Part shown: positions 1 to 7,043 of the stretch, piece by piece
Layout: each line of letters begins with the position of its first letter
How positions within the stretch are numbered: position 1 is the first letter of the stretch
Assembly: GCA_016292805.1 (NCBI GenBank)
Contig: JAEDFM010000061.1
Location: 1-8,361 of the forward strand
Reading direction: 5' to 3'
DNA: 8,361 bases
Origin: Treponema sp.
Lineage (GTDB): Bacteria; Spirochaetota; Spirochaetia; Treponematales; Treponemataceae
Made by a program: the position numbers and the translations under genes
The notes under the pieces: generated by a model
What the model was told of the DNA's origin: nothing
Databases searched by the model: none
The model's input: the letters and a program-made list of their open reading frames with translations, nothing else

Positions 1-54
1 CAGACTGTAAATCTGTTGCCGTCGGCTTCTGAGGTTCGAATCCTCAACTCCCCA
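1..54 (+). tRNA. tRNA-Tyr (GTA anticodon), 3' part; 5' end lies outside the window
   Basis: The window opens inside the anticodon arm. Stem CAGA (1-4) pairs with TCTG (12-15) around the 7-nt loop CTGTAAA, which puts anticodon GTA at 7-9 and decodes tyrosine. A long variable arm follows (about 17-29, GCC at 18-20 pairing with GGC at 24-26), as expected for the class II bacterial tRNA-Tyr. The T arm is 30-46, with 5 bp around TTCGAAT. The 3' acceptor strand ACTCCCC is 47-53 and the discriminator base is A54. The next bases are CTA, so CCA is not encoded and must be added by a nucleotidyltransferase after 3' trimming. The D arm and 5' acceptor strand are missing only because the window starts here. 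Confidence 0.93.
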
Positions 55-60
55 CTACGC

Positions 61-92
61 AAGAGTTAGAAATTATCTAACTCTTTTTTTTT
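61..92 (+). terminator. Intrinsic terminator after tRNA-Tyr
   Basis: A perfect 10-bp inverted repeat, AAGAGTTAGA (61-70) and TCTAACTCTT (76-85), encloses the 5-nt loop AATTA. It runs straight into an uninterrupted T tract (84-92). It lies 6 nt after the tRNA discriminator base, so it should end the tRNA transcript and separate it from the protein genes downstream. Confidence 0.9.
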
Positions 93-103
93 ACCCAAAA
101 TTC

Positions 104-136
104 TTCACATTGTTTTAATCTTGAAACTTATATAAC
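104..136 (+). promoter_or_regulatory. Possible sigma-70 promoter for the MBL-hydrolase/mltG/dnaG/rpoD run
   Basis: The gap between the tRNA terminator and the first coding gene needs a promoter, and it is strongly A/T-rich. The best -10 candidate is TATAAC at 131-136, overlapping TATATA at 129-134. Upstream are TTCACA (104-109, one mismatch to TTGACA but 19-21 nt away) and TTGTTT (110-115, 15 nt away). Neither spacing is ideal. A second option is TTGAAA (121-126) with TAAATT (144-149), 17 nt apart. A promoter somewhere in 100-150 is likely, but its exact position is uncertain. Confidence 0.35.
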
Positions 137-177
137 TTTGCTTTAAATTATTTAAAAAGTATTTAAAGAGGGGAAAA

Positions 178-1113
178 GTGAAAATTCATTTCTGGGGAGT
201 TAGAGGTTCACTCCCAACACCAATTGTACCTGAACAGATTCAATCAAAAATTATGGCAGTAGTGCAGCGCATTCAGCCATCGGATCTTGAAAATGGAGAA
301 ACTCGCGCTCGTTTTGTGGCCAGTCTTCCAGATTGGATTTTAGGTACTACTGGTGGAAATACACCATGTGTTGAAATTCAGGATGGTAATACAGAAATTA
401 TTCTTGATGCTGGAACTGGTATTAGAGTTTTAGGAAAAAATCCATCAAATATCACTTCAAATCATTTTCATCTTTTCTTTTCTCATTTTCATTGGGATCA
501 TATTCAGGGCCTTCCATTTTTTGACCAGGCATATAATCCCAATACAGTTTTTGATATTTATTCTGCTAAGGAAAATACAGAAGAATTACTTAGAGAACAG
601 ATGAAGCATCCTTATTATCCTGTAGGTTTTGATTCATTAACAAAAAACATGACTTTCCATAATGTAAAACAGGGACAGGCATTTCAAGTAGATTCTTTTA
701 AAGTAAACTGCTGCAATATGTCTCATCCTGGAATTTCTACTTGTTATGCTTTTGAAAAAGATGGTAAAAAAGTAGTTTATGCTACAGATGTGGAACTTAA
801 AACTAAGGATTTTGCTTCTAATCCAGAATGTGCTGCAGTATTTAAAGATGCTGATATTATTATTCTTGATTCCCAGTATACAGTTGAAGAAGCATACAGA
901 AAGGCAAACTGGGGTCATTCAGCTTTCTGTTATGCAGTAGATTTTGCAGTTCACTGGAACATTAAAAAGATTTATCTTTTTCATCACGAGCCAACTTATG
1001 ATGATAAAAAACTGGATTCAATTTTGAACTCTGCACGATGGTATGCAAACTATATTAACCATTCAAGTATTCAGATTGAACTTGCAAAAGAAGGAACAGA
1101 AATCAACTTATGA
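178..1113 (+). CDS. Metallo-beta-lactamase-fold hydrolase, COG1235-like (possible cyclic-nucleotide phosphodiesterase type)
   Basis: This is a 311-aa predicted cytoplasmic metal-dependent hydrolase. The N-terminal strand HFWGVRGSLPTP (4-15) and the TTGGNTPCVEI segment (57-67) are typical of the MBL subgroup that includes cAMP-phosphodiesterase-like and PhnP-like proteins. The metal-binding motif HFHWDH gives H103, H105, D107 and H108. Further likely ligands are H183 (SHPG), D204 (YATDVE) and H269/H270 (LFHHEP); D77 lies in DAGTG. No signal peptide or membrane segment is seen. About 40 residues (16-56) separate the GVRGS motif from TTGGNT, which is longer than I expect for the family. GTG at 178 is chosen as start because the SD-like AGAGGGG (167-173) lies just upstream and the next Met (26) would remove the first core strand. 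The stop overlaps the next gene (ATGA). The fold is secure; the substrate is unknown. Confidence 0.85.
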   Translation: MKIHFWGVRGSLPTPIVPEQIQSKIMAVVQRIQPSDLENGETRARFVASLPDWILGTTGGNTPCVEIQDGNTEIILDAGTGIRVLGKNPSNITSNHFHLFFSHFHWDHIQGLPFFDQAYNPNTVFDIYSAKENTEELLREQMKHPYYPVGFDSLTKNMTFHNVKQGQAFQVDSFKVNCCNMSHPGISTCYAFEKDGKKVVYATDVELKTKDFASNPECAAVFKDADIIILDSQYTVEEAYRKANWGHSAFCYAVDFAVHWNIKKIYLFHHEPTYDDKKLDSILNSARWYANYINHSSIQIELAKEGTEINL

Positions 1114-1307
1114 TAGGATATAAAGTAGAGAAGCCGGAAATAAAATTAACTTATAACTTTACTTCTGACGAAATTAAAATACTTTCTAAGTTTCTCCGTT
1201 CAAAAGAAAATGAATTGCCAGAAGGTCTTGAAAGTTTAACTAAAGCTTTAGAAGAGTCAATCTATAACTGTTTGTCTCTTGATGAAATTAAGGATTTTTA
1301 TTCATGA
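1110..1307 (+). CDS. Small conserved-looking hypothetical protein (65 aa), coupled to both neighbours
   Basis: I do not recognise this protein. It is 65 aa, charged, and has no signal peptide, membrane segment, cysteine pair or obvious motif. The middle (about 18-55) looks helical, with alternating charged and hydrophobic residues, and the end reads LSLDEIKDFYS. Evidence that it is real: its ATG overlaps the stop of the hydrolase gene (ATGA at 1110-1113), its stop overlaps the start of mltG (ATGA at 1304-1307), and it fills the whole interval in one frame. A GAAGGA Shine-Dalgarno-like stretch lies at 1090-1095, about 14 nt from the ATG, so initiation may rely partly on translational coupling. 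No function can be proposed from the sequence beyond membership of this operon. Confidence 0.7.
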   Translation: MIGYKVEKPEIKLTYNFTSDEIKILSKFLRSKENELPEGLESLTKALEESIYNCLSLDEIKDFYS

Positions 1308-2341
1308 AAAAACTTGGAATAGTTTTAGGAACTATTGTTGGAATTTTAATTCTCTTTGTTGCAGCAGTATTTTTTACTATGCAGACTCTGGCAAAACCAG
1401 TTAACACAGCTGAAGCTGCAAAGGAAGTAAGACTGGAAGTACCTTATGGCGAAAGCACATATTCAGTTGCTGCAAAACTTCAGCAGAATGGAATTATTCG
1501 TAATGCTAAATTATTTTATTATTCAGCTACAAAATCAAAATTTCTGAAAATCTTTTACAAAGATTCACTTCCAGAAACCTTTGTATTAAAAAGCGGAACT
1601 TATACAGTTAATTCAGCAATGACAACTGGAGAAATTATGACTTTACTTTCTTCTGGTCAAACTGAATATGTAAAAGTAAGTATTCCTGAAGGGCTTACAA
1701 TTTCTAAAATAGCTAATATTCTTGAAGAAAAAAGAATCTGTTCTGCAGAAGATTTTATAAATGTTTGCAATAACAGTTCTTTGTCTAAAAAATATAATAT
1801 TCCTTTCCACAGTGTAGAAGGTTACCTTTTCCCAGATACTTATTATTTAAATATAGGAATGGATGCTTCAAAAGTTGCTGGAATCATGCTGGATACTTTT
1901 TATGAAAAAATTAAAGAAGTTCCCGGACTTGCAGAAAAATCTGTTGGAGATTTGAACGACATTGTTATTCTTGCCTCAATTGTTCAGAGAGAATATCAGC
2001 TGGATTCAGAAGCACCTTTAATTGCCAGCGTTTTCAAAAACAGAATTAAAGGAAACATCGGTCTTTATTCCTGCGCCACAGTTGAATATATTATTACAGA
2101 AATTCAGGGCCGTCCTCATCCTGGAAGAATTCTTATTGAAGATACAAAAATTGACAGTCCATACAATACTTATAAATGGGCTGGCTTAACACCAGGTCCA
2201 ATTTCTAACCCTGGACTTGTTGCTTTAAATGCCAGTACAAATACTCCAAAAACCAGTTATTACTTTTTCCAGGTAGCAGATTCCAAAACTGGAAAGCATG
2301 TATTTACTTCAACCTTTGAAGAGCACAAGGAAAATCACTAA
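1304..2341 (+). CDS. mltG: Endolytic murein transglycosylase MltG (YceG family)
   Basis: MltG is a membrane-anchored lytic transglycosylase that cuts nascent glycan strands internally, and is thought to set glycan length by ending polymerisation. The protein is 345 aa, close to the E. coli length (340). Residues 5-25 form one N-terminal membrane segment after MKK, placing the rest outside the cytoplasmic membrane. A LysM-like region follows (about 45-125), with SIPEGLTISKIA at 126-137. The YceG catalytic part contains VEGYLFPDTY (171-180), ASIVQRE (224-230) and the late YNTY...GLTPGPISNPG block (287-304). E230 aligns with E. coli catalytic Glu218; the earlier glutamate of the usual VEKE motif is Q here, which leaves the catalytic residue intact. 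The start has an AAGGA site (1290-1294) 9 nt upstream. It overlaps the 65-aa gene by 4 nt and ends 2 nt before dnaG. Confidence 0.93.
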   Translation: MKKLGIVLGTIVGILILFVAAVFFTMQTLAKPVNTAEAAKEVRLEVPYGESTYSVAAKLQQNGIIRNAKLFYYSATKSKFLKIFYKDSLPETFVLKSGTYTVNSAMTTGEIMTLLSSGQTEYVKVSIPEGLTISKIANILEEKRICSAEDFINVCNNSSLSKKYNIPFHSVEGYLFPDTYYLNIGMDASKVAGIMLDTFYEKIKEVPGLAEKSVGDLNDIVILASIVQREYQLDSEAPLIASVFKNRIKGNIGLYSCATVEYIITEIQGRPHPGRILIEDTKIDSPYNTYKWAGLTPGPISNPGLVALNASTNTPKTSYYFFQVADSKTGKHVFTSTFEEHKENH

Positions 2342-2343
2342 AA

Positions 2344-4155
2344 ATGGCTGGTTTTATTTCTGAAGAAACAATTGAAGCTGTAACAAATACCTCAGATATT
2401 ATTAGCGTTGTAGGTGAATACACCAAACTGGAACGTCGTGGTGGTAACGATTTTTGGGGTTGTTGTCCTTTTCACGGAGAAAAAACAGCTTCCTTTCATG
2501 TTGATGGAGACCAGAAATTTTACTATTGCTTTGGTTGTCATGCCTCAGGAAATGTAATTAAGTTTGTAATGGAAATGGAAAAGGTTTCCTATCCAGATGC
2601 AATCACAACTCTTGCAAAAAAAGCTGGTATTCCAATCAAATATAAAGATGGTGCAGCACCTGATCCAAATTTTAAAAGAGATAATTCAGCAGAGCTTTAT
2701 ACAGATTTATACGAAAGAACAGCCTCTATGTTTCACTATATGCTTACAGAAACAGAGCAGGGCAAAAAGGCCTTAGAATATGTTACAAAACGAGGCCTTA
2801 CTTTAGAAACAATAAAAAAATTTAAGTTAGGTTATGCTCCTGCAGACAGAAAATGGCTTAGAGGATTTTTAAGGAAAAAGAATTACAGTGATGATTTTTT
2901 AAATAAATCTGGTTTATTCAGTCAGAAATATCCGGACTATTCATTTTTCAGCGACCGCTTAATGTTTCCGATTTTTAACAGAAAAGGTCAGGTTGTAGCT
3001 TTTGGTGGTCGTGTACTTCCTCCTGCAAACGAAAAAGAACGAAAATACTTAAACTCTGGAGATTTACCACAGTTCAAAAAAAGAGAAACTCTTTTTGGTT
3101 TTAATTTTGCAAAAGAATCCATTCGTCAAAATAAAAGAATAATTTTCTGCGAAGGAAATATGGATGTTATTGCATATCACCAGTGCGGTCTTGATTATGC
3201 AGTTGCAACATTAGGAACGGCTCTTACTGCCGAACACATAAAAATGATTCAGGGGTTTGTTGCCGATGGAGCTGTTTATCTTTCTTTTGACTCAGATGGA
3301 GCAGGGGAAGAAGCTACAAAAAAAGCAATTAAACTTTGCCGTGAAGCAGATCTTACAGTAAAAGTAATCAGATTAAAGGGGGCTAAAGACCCTGCCGAAG
3401 TTATGCTTAAATTTGGTGCAGAGAACTTGACGGCCCAGGTAAACAGTGCTATATTAGATAGCGACTATTTTTTACTTAGACTAGGTGAAAAATACCCTAT
3501 TGATACACCAGAGGGTAAAACAAAAGCAGCACTTGAATATTTCGAGTATGTTGATTCACTTAGATCTGATATTCAAAAAGAGTCATGTCTGGAACAGTTA
3601 AGCCAGACATACAATCTTAAACCGGAGGCTGTAAAAAGAGATTATATCAATCGTAATCAAGCCCGGGAACGTATAAATATCCGGCCAAATAATAATCAAA
3701 AAGAATCCGAAATACAGATTAAGCTCGATGCAGAATTACGAGGCTTAATTGCTGTAACTGCCGATATAGATCAATTCCAGGTCTTACGTTCCAGTCTCTC
3801 TGAAGACGATTTTAATAATCCAGCAGCTAAACGTTTATATAGAGTTCTGGAAGAATGCTTTAATGAGAAAACAACTTCTGTACCGGATATATTAAACCGC
3901 TGTAATGACGAAGCTTTGTGCCGTTTAATTTCAGGTGATTTATCATCAGGTGTCTATCAAAAAGAGAATGTAAGTGCAGTTGTAACTGACACCATTAAGT
4001 TAGTAAAAAGAAACAAGATTGAAGACACAAGAAGTAAATTGCTGCAGAGAATCAAGAATTACGTAATTGCTACAGAAGATGATAAAAAGCAGTTTGAAGC
4101 ACTCTTAACAGAAAAAATGGAACTTGATAAACAGGTTCAAACATTACTAAAGTAG
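2344..4155 (+). CDS. dnaG: DNA primase DnaG
   Basis: DnaG synthesises the RNA primers for leading- and lagging-strand replication and works with the replicative helicase DnaB. The protein is 603 aa, a usual length. The N-terminal CHC2 zinc-binding domain has C41, H44, C62 and C65. The catalytic core includes the RKYLNSGDLPQF segment (233-244). The TOPRIM domain has EGNMDV (E270, D274) and SFDSDGAG (D316, D318). The third acidic TOPRIM motif, DPD in E. coli (D345, D347), reads DPA here (D349, A351), so one metal-site acid is replaced by alanine. Residues from about 450 form the variable helical C-terminal domain that usually contacts DnaB. AAGGA at 2327-2331, inside mltG, is the likely ribosome site, with only 2 nt between the genes. 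Its stop codon is part of the rpoD ribosome-binding region. Confidence 0.97.
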   Translation: MAGFISEETIEAVTNTSDIISVVGEYTKLERRGGNDFWGCCPFHGEKTASFHVDGDQKFYYCFGCHASGNVIKFVMEMEKVSYPDAITTLAKKAGIPIKYKDGAAPDPNFKRDNSAELYTDLYERTASMFHYMLTETEQGKKALEYVTKRGLTLETIKKFKLGYAPADRKWLRGFLRKKNYSDDFLNKSGLFSQKYPDYSFFSDRLMFPIFNRKGQVVAFGGRVLPPANEKERKYLNSGDLPQFKKRETLFGFNFAKESIRQNKRIIFCEGNMDVIAYHQCGLDYAVATLGTALTAEHIKMIQGFVADGAVYLSFDSDGAGEEATKKAIKLCREADLTVKVIRLKGAKDPAEVMLKFGAENLTAQVNSAILDSDYFLLRLGEKYPIDTPEGKTKAALEYFEYVDSLRSDIQKESCLEQLSQTYNLKPEAVKRDYINRNQARERINIRPNNNQKESEIQIKLDAELRGLIAVTADIDQFQVLRSSLSEDDFNNPAAKRLYRVLEECFNEKTTSVPDILNRCNDEALCRLISGDLSSGVYQKENVSAVVTDTIKLVKRNKIEDTRSKLLQRIKNYVIATEDDKKQFEALLTEKMELDKQVQTLLK

Positions 4156-4159
4156 GTGA
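4153..4159 (+). promoter_or_regulatory. rpoD ribosome-binding site overlapping the dnaG stop codon
   Basis: TAGGTGA contains AGGTGA (4154-4159), complementary to the 16S anti-SD end, and lies 8 nt before ATG at 4168. It includes the dnaG stop TAG (4153-4155). The GTG at 4156-4158 is in frame with rpoD but sits inside this SD site and has no site of its own, so ATG 4168 is the better start. A ribosome finishing dnaG covers the rpoD site, which suggests linked translation of the two genes. Confidence 0.75.
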
Positions 4160-4167
4160 ACACATTT

Positions 4168-5994
4168 ATGGAAGAAGCAATTAATTCGGCTGTTGAAAAA
4201 ATTGTTGAATTTGCTAAAAACAAAAAAGAAAAAGTTGTTACTTGGGACGAAGTTACACCACTTCTTGGACAGGATTTTGTAAATTCCCCAGAAATGGAAG
4301 CTGTTCTTAAAACTTTAAGCGAAAAGAAAATCCAGTTAATTGAAACAGGTATTATCGGAATAGATGATCAGGAAGATAGTGATGATGAAGATGACATCAT
4401 GCTTGATCAGGACGATGACGACGATATTGCTAAAGATGATACTGTTTCTGAAATTGAAAAAGCAGAAAAACAGGCTGCTTCTAGAAGTAAACTGGTAAAT
4501 TCTGATAAAGATTCAAGTGTTGACGATCCAATTCGTTTATATCTCCGTGAAATTGGTAAAGAAAATCTTCTTACAGCAGAACAGGAAGTTGAACTTTCTA
4601 AAACTATGGAAGAAGGAAACAACATTATCAAAGATGTTATTAAAAACTCTGGTATAATGATTCCAGAATTCTTCGCAATTGCCCAGAAAGCATTTACAAG
4701 AATTGATATTCATGAACCAGGAAAAACCCGTAAAGAAATTAATGAAGAAATGGCAGATAAACGCCGTCTTAAGAGCTGTTACGGTGAACACATTAAACCT
4801 GTACTTACAGAAATGAAGCAGTACATTGCACTTAAAAAATCACTTTTTGAAGCTGATCAGTCTAGTGCAATTTTCTCAAATGAACAGCTTGTTGAATTAC
4901 GAGGAAAAATCTTACCAGAACTTCAGAAAGTAGATATTCAGACTGAAGAGCTTGATAAATTTACACAGAAATATCGTGAAGCTACTATCAAAATTGAAGA
5001 TTATCATCAGAAACAGGAAAAAAAGATGAAGGAACTCCGCATTTCCAATACATCGGAATTGCGTAATCTTGGTCGTAAAATTTCAATCCGTTCACAGGCA
5101 AGCAAGCTGGAGCAGGAATTGAATATGAGTGCTGATGAAATCCGCGAAATTTACACTCAGATTCAGAAAATTGACCGTAAACTTCATAAACTTGAATTCG
5201 AATTTGAAAACAGCGTAGACGATATTCTTAAAATGGCTGAACAGATTGAATATGGCCGTCAGATGATGGAAAAGGCAAAGAACCGTCTTATTAATGCCAA
5301 CCTTCGTCTTGTTGTTTCTATTGCTAAAAAATATACAAACCGTGGTTTGCATTTCTTTGATTTGGTACAGGAAGGAAACATTGGTTTGATTAAAGCTGTA
5401 GAAAAGTTTGAATATCGTAAAGGTTTCAAATTCTCTACATACGCTACATGGTGGATTCGTCAGGCTATTACTCGTTCTATTTCGGACCAGGCTCGTACAA
5501 TTCGTGTTCCTGTTCATATGATTGAACAGATTAATAAAGTTGTTCGGGAAAGCCGTCAGCTTATGCAGAAGCTTGGTCGTGAACCAACAGATGAAGAAAT
5601 TGCACAGCAGCTTGGATGGCCAGTTAGCCGCGTTAAACAGGTCAAGAATGTTGCCCGTGAACCAATTTCTTTGGAAACTCCAATTGGTGAGGAAGAAGAT
5701 TCAATTCTTGGAGACTTCATTGAAGATAAAGAAGTTGAAAATCCAGCTAACCAGACTGCATTTACTTTACTTCAGGAACAACTGCGCACAGTATTAAATA
5801 CTTTGCCACCTCGTGAACAGGAAGTTCTTAAAATGCGTTTTGGTTTGGAAGACGGTTATTCACTTACTTTGGAAGAAGTTGGTCTTTATTTTGACGTAAC
5901 TCGCGAACGAATCCGTCAGATTGAAGCCAAAGCCTTAAGAAGACTCCGCCACCCAAGAAGAGCCAACGGTTTACGAGATTATATCGAAACATAG
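4168..5994 (+). CDS. rpoD: RNA polymerase primary sigma factor RpoD (sigma-70 group 1)
   Basis: This is the housekeeping sigma factor, which directs RNA polymerase to -10/-35 promoters. From ATG 4168 it is 608 aa and has the full group 1 layout. Region 1.1 is about 1-60, followed by an acidic linker rich in D/E (about 67-87). Region 1.2 includes DDPIRLYLREIG (119-130). A large non-conserved region of about 200 residues (160-360) comes next. Region 2 includes RLINANLRLVVSIAKKY (373-389) and, for -10 recognition, TYATWWIRQAITRSI (424-438). Region 3 includes REPTDEEIAQQLGWP, and region 4 includes PPREQEVLKMRFGL (547-560) and the -35-reading helix VTRERIRQIEAKALRRLRHP (577-596). An upstream in-frame GTG at 4156 would add 4 residues but lies inside the SD site. 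It follows dnaG directly, as in the macromolecular synthesis operon. Confidence 0.97.
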   Translation: MEEAINSAVEKIVEFAKNKKEKVVTWDEVTPLLGQDFVNSPEMEAVLKTLSEKKIQLIETGIIGIDDQEDSDDEDDIMLDQDDDDDIAKDDTVSEIEKAEKQAASRSKLVNSDKDSSVDDPIRLYLREIGKENLLTAEQEVELSKTMEEGNNIIKDVIKNSGIMIPEFFAIAQKAFTRIDIHEPGKTRKEINEEMADKRRLKSCYGEHIKPVLTEMKQYIALKKSLFEADQSSAIFSNEQLVELRGKILPELQKVDIQTEELDKFTQKYREATIKIEDYHQKQEKKMKELRISNTSELRNLGRKISIRSQASKLEQELNMSADEIREIYTQIQKIDRKLHKLEFEFENSVDDILKMAEQIEYGRQMMEKAKNRLINANLRLVVSIAKKYTNRGLHFFDLVQEGNIGLIKAVEKFEYRKGFKFSTYATWWIRQAITRSISDQARTIRVPVHMIEQINKVVRESRQLMQKLGREPTDEEIAQQLGWPVSRVKQVKNVAREPISLETPIGEEEDSILGDFIEDKEVENPANQTAFTLLQEQLRTVLNTLPPREQEVLKMRFGLEDGYSLTLEEVGLYFDVTRERIRQIEAKALRRLRHPRRANGLRDYIET

Positions 5995-6040
5995 CAAGAT
6001 GCTTCCTGAGATTTATCGAAGGCAGCAGACAATAACAAGG

Positions 6041-6069
6041 TATACAAAACCAAGTAATTATTTTATACT
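6041..6069 (+). promoter_or_regulatory. Possible sigma-70 promoter upstream of the zinc-ribbon gene
   Basis: In the 105-nt gap after rpoD, TATACA (6041-6046, 4/6 to TTGACA) and TATACT (6064-6069, 5/6 to TATAAT) are separated by exactly 17 nt in an A/T-rich setting. The predicted start of transcription is near 6076, leaving a leader of about 24 nt that carries the GAGG ribosome site. No terminator hairpin with a T tract is visible between the rpoD stop and this point, so read-through from rpoD is also possible. Confidence 0.45.
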
Positions 6070-6099
6070 TATATATTATTTTTTATGAGGACCTTATAA

Positions 6100-7035
6100 A
6101 TGGTAACAACAAAAGATTTTGATAATTTAAAAGATTTGCAGGACATTCTTGTACAGAAATATGACCTGGAAAAGAAAGTAGCAGAAGCTCCACAGCAGCT
6201 TTCCACACAGGAAGCTCTCCTTTCAAGATTAAAGTCTGAATTCATTGAAAAGAATACAGAATATGAAGGAATTAAAAATACTGTAAACACACTTAAAGCT
6301 GAGCTTGATGAAGTTGTTAAAACTCGTGAAAGTGATGAACAGAGATTAAGTAGTATTGAAACTCACAGAGAATTTGATACTCTTGAAAAAGCTATTAATG
6401 AAGCAAAAGACAAAGAAGACAAAGTTCGTGGTAATTTACACGAAGAAGAAAAGAAACTTGCTGAATTAAAAGAAATCATTAATTCATCAGAAGAAATGAT
6501 TAACGCTCAGGAATCAGACTTGAACGACAGCCGTAAAGCATTAAATAAACAGCTTGATCAGTACAACAAAAAACTTGGTGATCTTAAAGCTAAAGAAGAC
6601 AAGATTACACCAAAAATTGATCAGGAAATTCTTTTCAAATTCGAAAGAATTATCCAGAGAAACTCAGAAGGTATTGTAGCTGTAAAAAATGGTGTATGTA
6701 CAGGATGTCATATGATTCTTCCTGCAAACTTTGCTAATGAAGTTCGTGAAGGTGAAAACATTAAGTTCTGTCCATATTGTTCAAGAATTCTTTATTACGA
6801 AGAACTGTCTGAAGACGAAGCAGAAAGCTACTTCGATATTTCTGCAGTTGGAAGCCTTGCTGGCTTTGATGATGATGACTTGCTTGATGAAGATGAAGAA
6901 TTAGACGAAGACGAAAGAGACGAAGATAGCGAAGACGCTTTCGAAAACGAAGATTCTGACTTGGATGACGAAGATGCAGATGATGAAGATGCAGACGACG
7001 TTGACGACGAAGATGATGAAGATGACGAAGAATAG
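6100..7035 (+). CDS. Coiled-coil and C4 zinc-ribbon protein (COG1579 / zf-RING_7 type) with polyacidic tail
   Basis: This is a 311-aa predicted cytoplasmic protein in three parts. Residues about 10-175 are rich in E, K, Q and L with heptad-like spacing and should form a long helical hairpin or coiled coil. Residues 195-235 hold a zinc ribbon with two CxxC pairs, C200/C203 (CTGC) and C224/C227 (CPYC). Residues 257-311 are a low-complexity acidic tail in which 42 of 55 residues are D or E. The first two parts match the COG1579 family; Helicobacter HP0958 (FlgZ) of that family binds the sigma factor RpoN and flaA mRNA. The role here is unknown. The position directly after rpoD makes a transcription-related role worth testing, but this is inference. 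The start ATG 6100 has GAGG at 6087-6090, 9 nt upstream. The gene ends 8 nt before the RNase P RNA. Confidence 0.88.
   Translation: MVTTKDFDNLKDLQDILVQKYDLEKKVAEAPQQLSTQEALLSRLKSEFIEKNTEYEGIKNTVNTLKAELDEVVKTRESDEQRLSSIETHREFDTLEKAINEAKDKEDKVRGNLHEEEKKLAELKEIINSSEEMINAQESDLNDSRKALNKQLDQYNKKLGDLKAKEDKITPKIDQEILFKFERIIQRNSEGIVAVKNGVCTGCHMILPANFANEVREGENIKFCPYCSRILYYEELSEDEAESYFDISAVGSLAGFDDDDLLDEDEELDEDERDEDSEDAFENEDSDLDDEDADDEDADDVDDEDDEDDEE
6868..7032 (+). repeat. Low-complexity GAN-codon tract encoding the acidic tail
   Basis: This 165-nt stretch is made mostly of GAT, GAC, GAA and GAG codons, with repeated blocks such as GATGAAGATGCAGA and GACGACG. GAT/GAC and GAA are mixed, so it is not a clean tandem repeat, but imperfect repetition of this kind can change length between strains by slippage. 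It lies immediately upstream of rnpB. Confidence 0.65.
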
Positions 7036-7043
7036 TTAATTAT

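Noticed and set aside
484..519. RNase Z (tRNA 3' endonuclease) as identity of the MBL hydrolase, suggested by HxHxDHxxGLP and the nearby CCA-less tRNA
   Set aside because: The N-terminus (HFWGVRGSLPTP), the GGNTPCVE segment and DAGTG fit the COG1235-like group better, and the HFHWDHIQG form of the motif is typical of that group. The start of RNase Z looks different.
4156..4167. GTG at 4156 as rpoD start
   Set aside because: It lies inside the AGGTGA ribosome site and has none of its own; ATG 4168 has ideal spacing.
5092..5517. Antisense reading frame of 141 codons inside rpoD, and similar shorter ones elsewhere on both strands
   Set aside because: They lie entirely within conserved genes, show no domain or ribosome site, and their composition mirrors the sense codons.
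6002..6021. Possible terminator hairpin after rpoD (CTTC/GAAG)
   Set aside because: The stem is only 4 bp with a long loop and no T tract follows.
7001..7006. TTGACG as -35 of an rnpB promoter
   Set aside because: No -10-like hexamer lies 16-18 nt downstream, and the match falls in the repetitive GAC codon tract.
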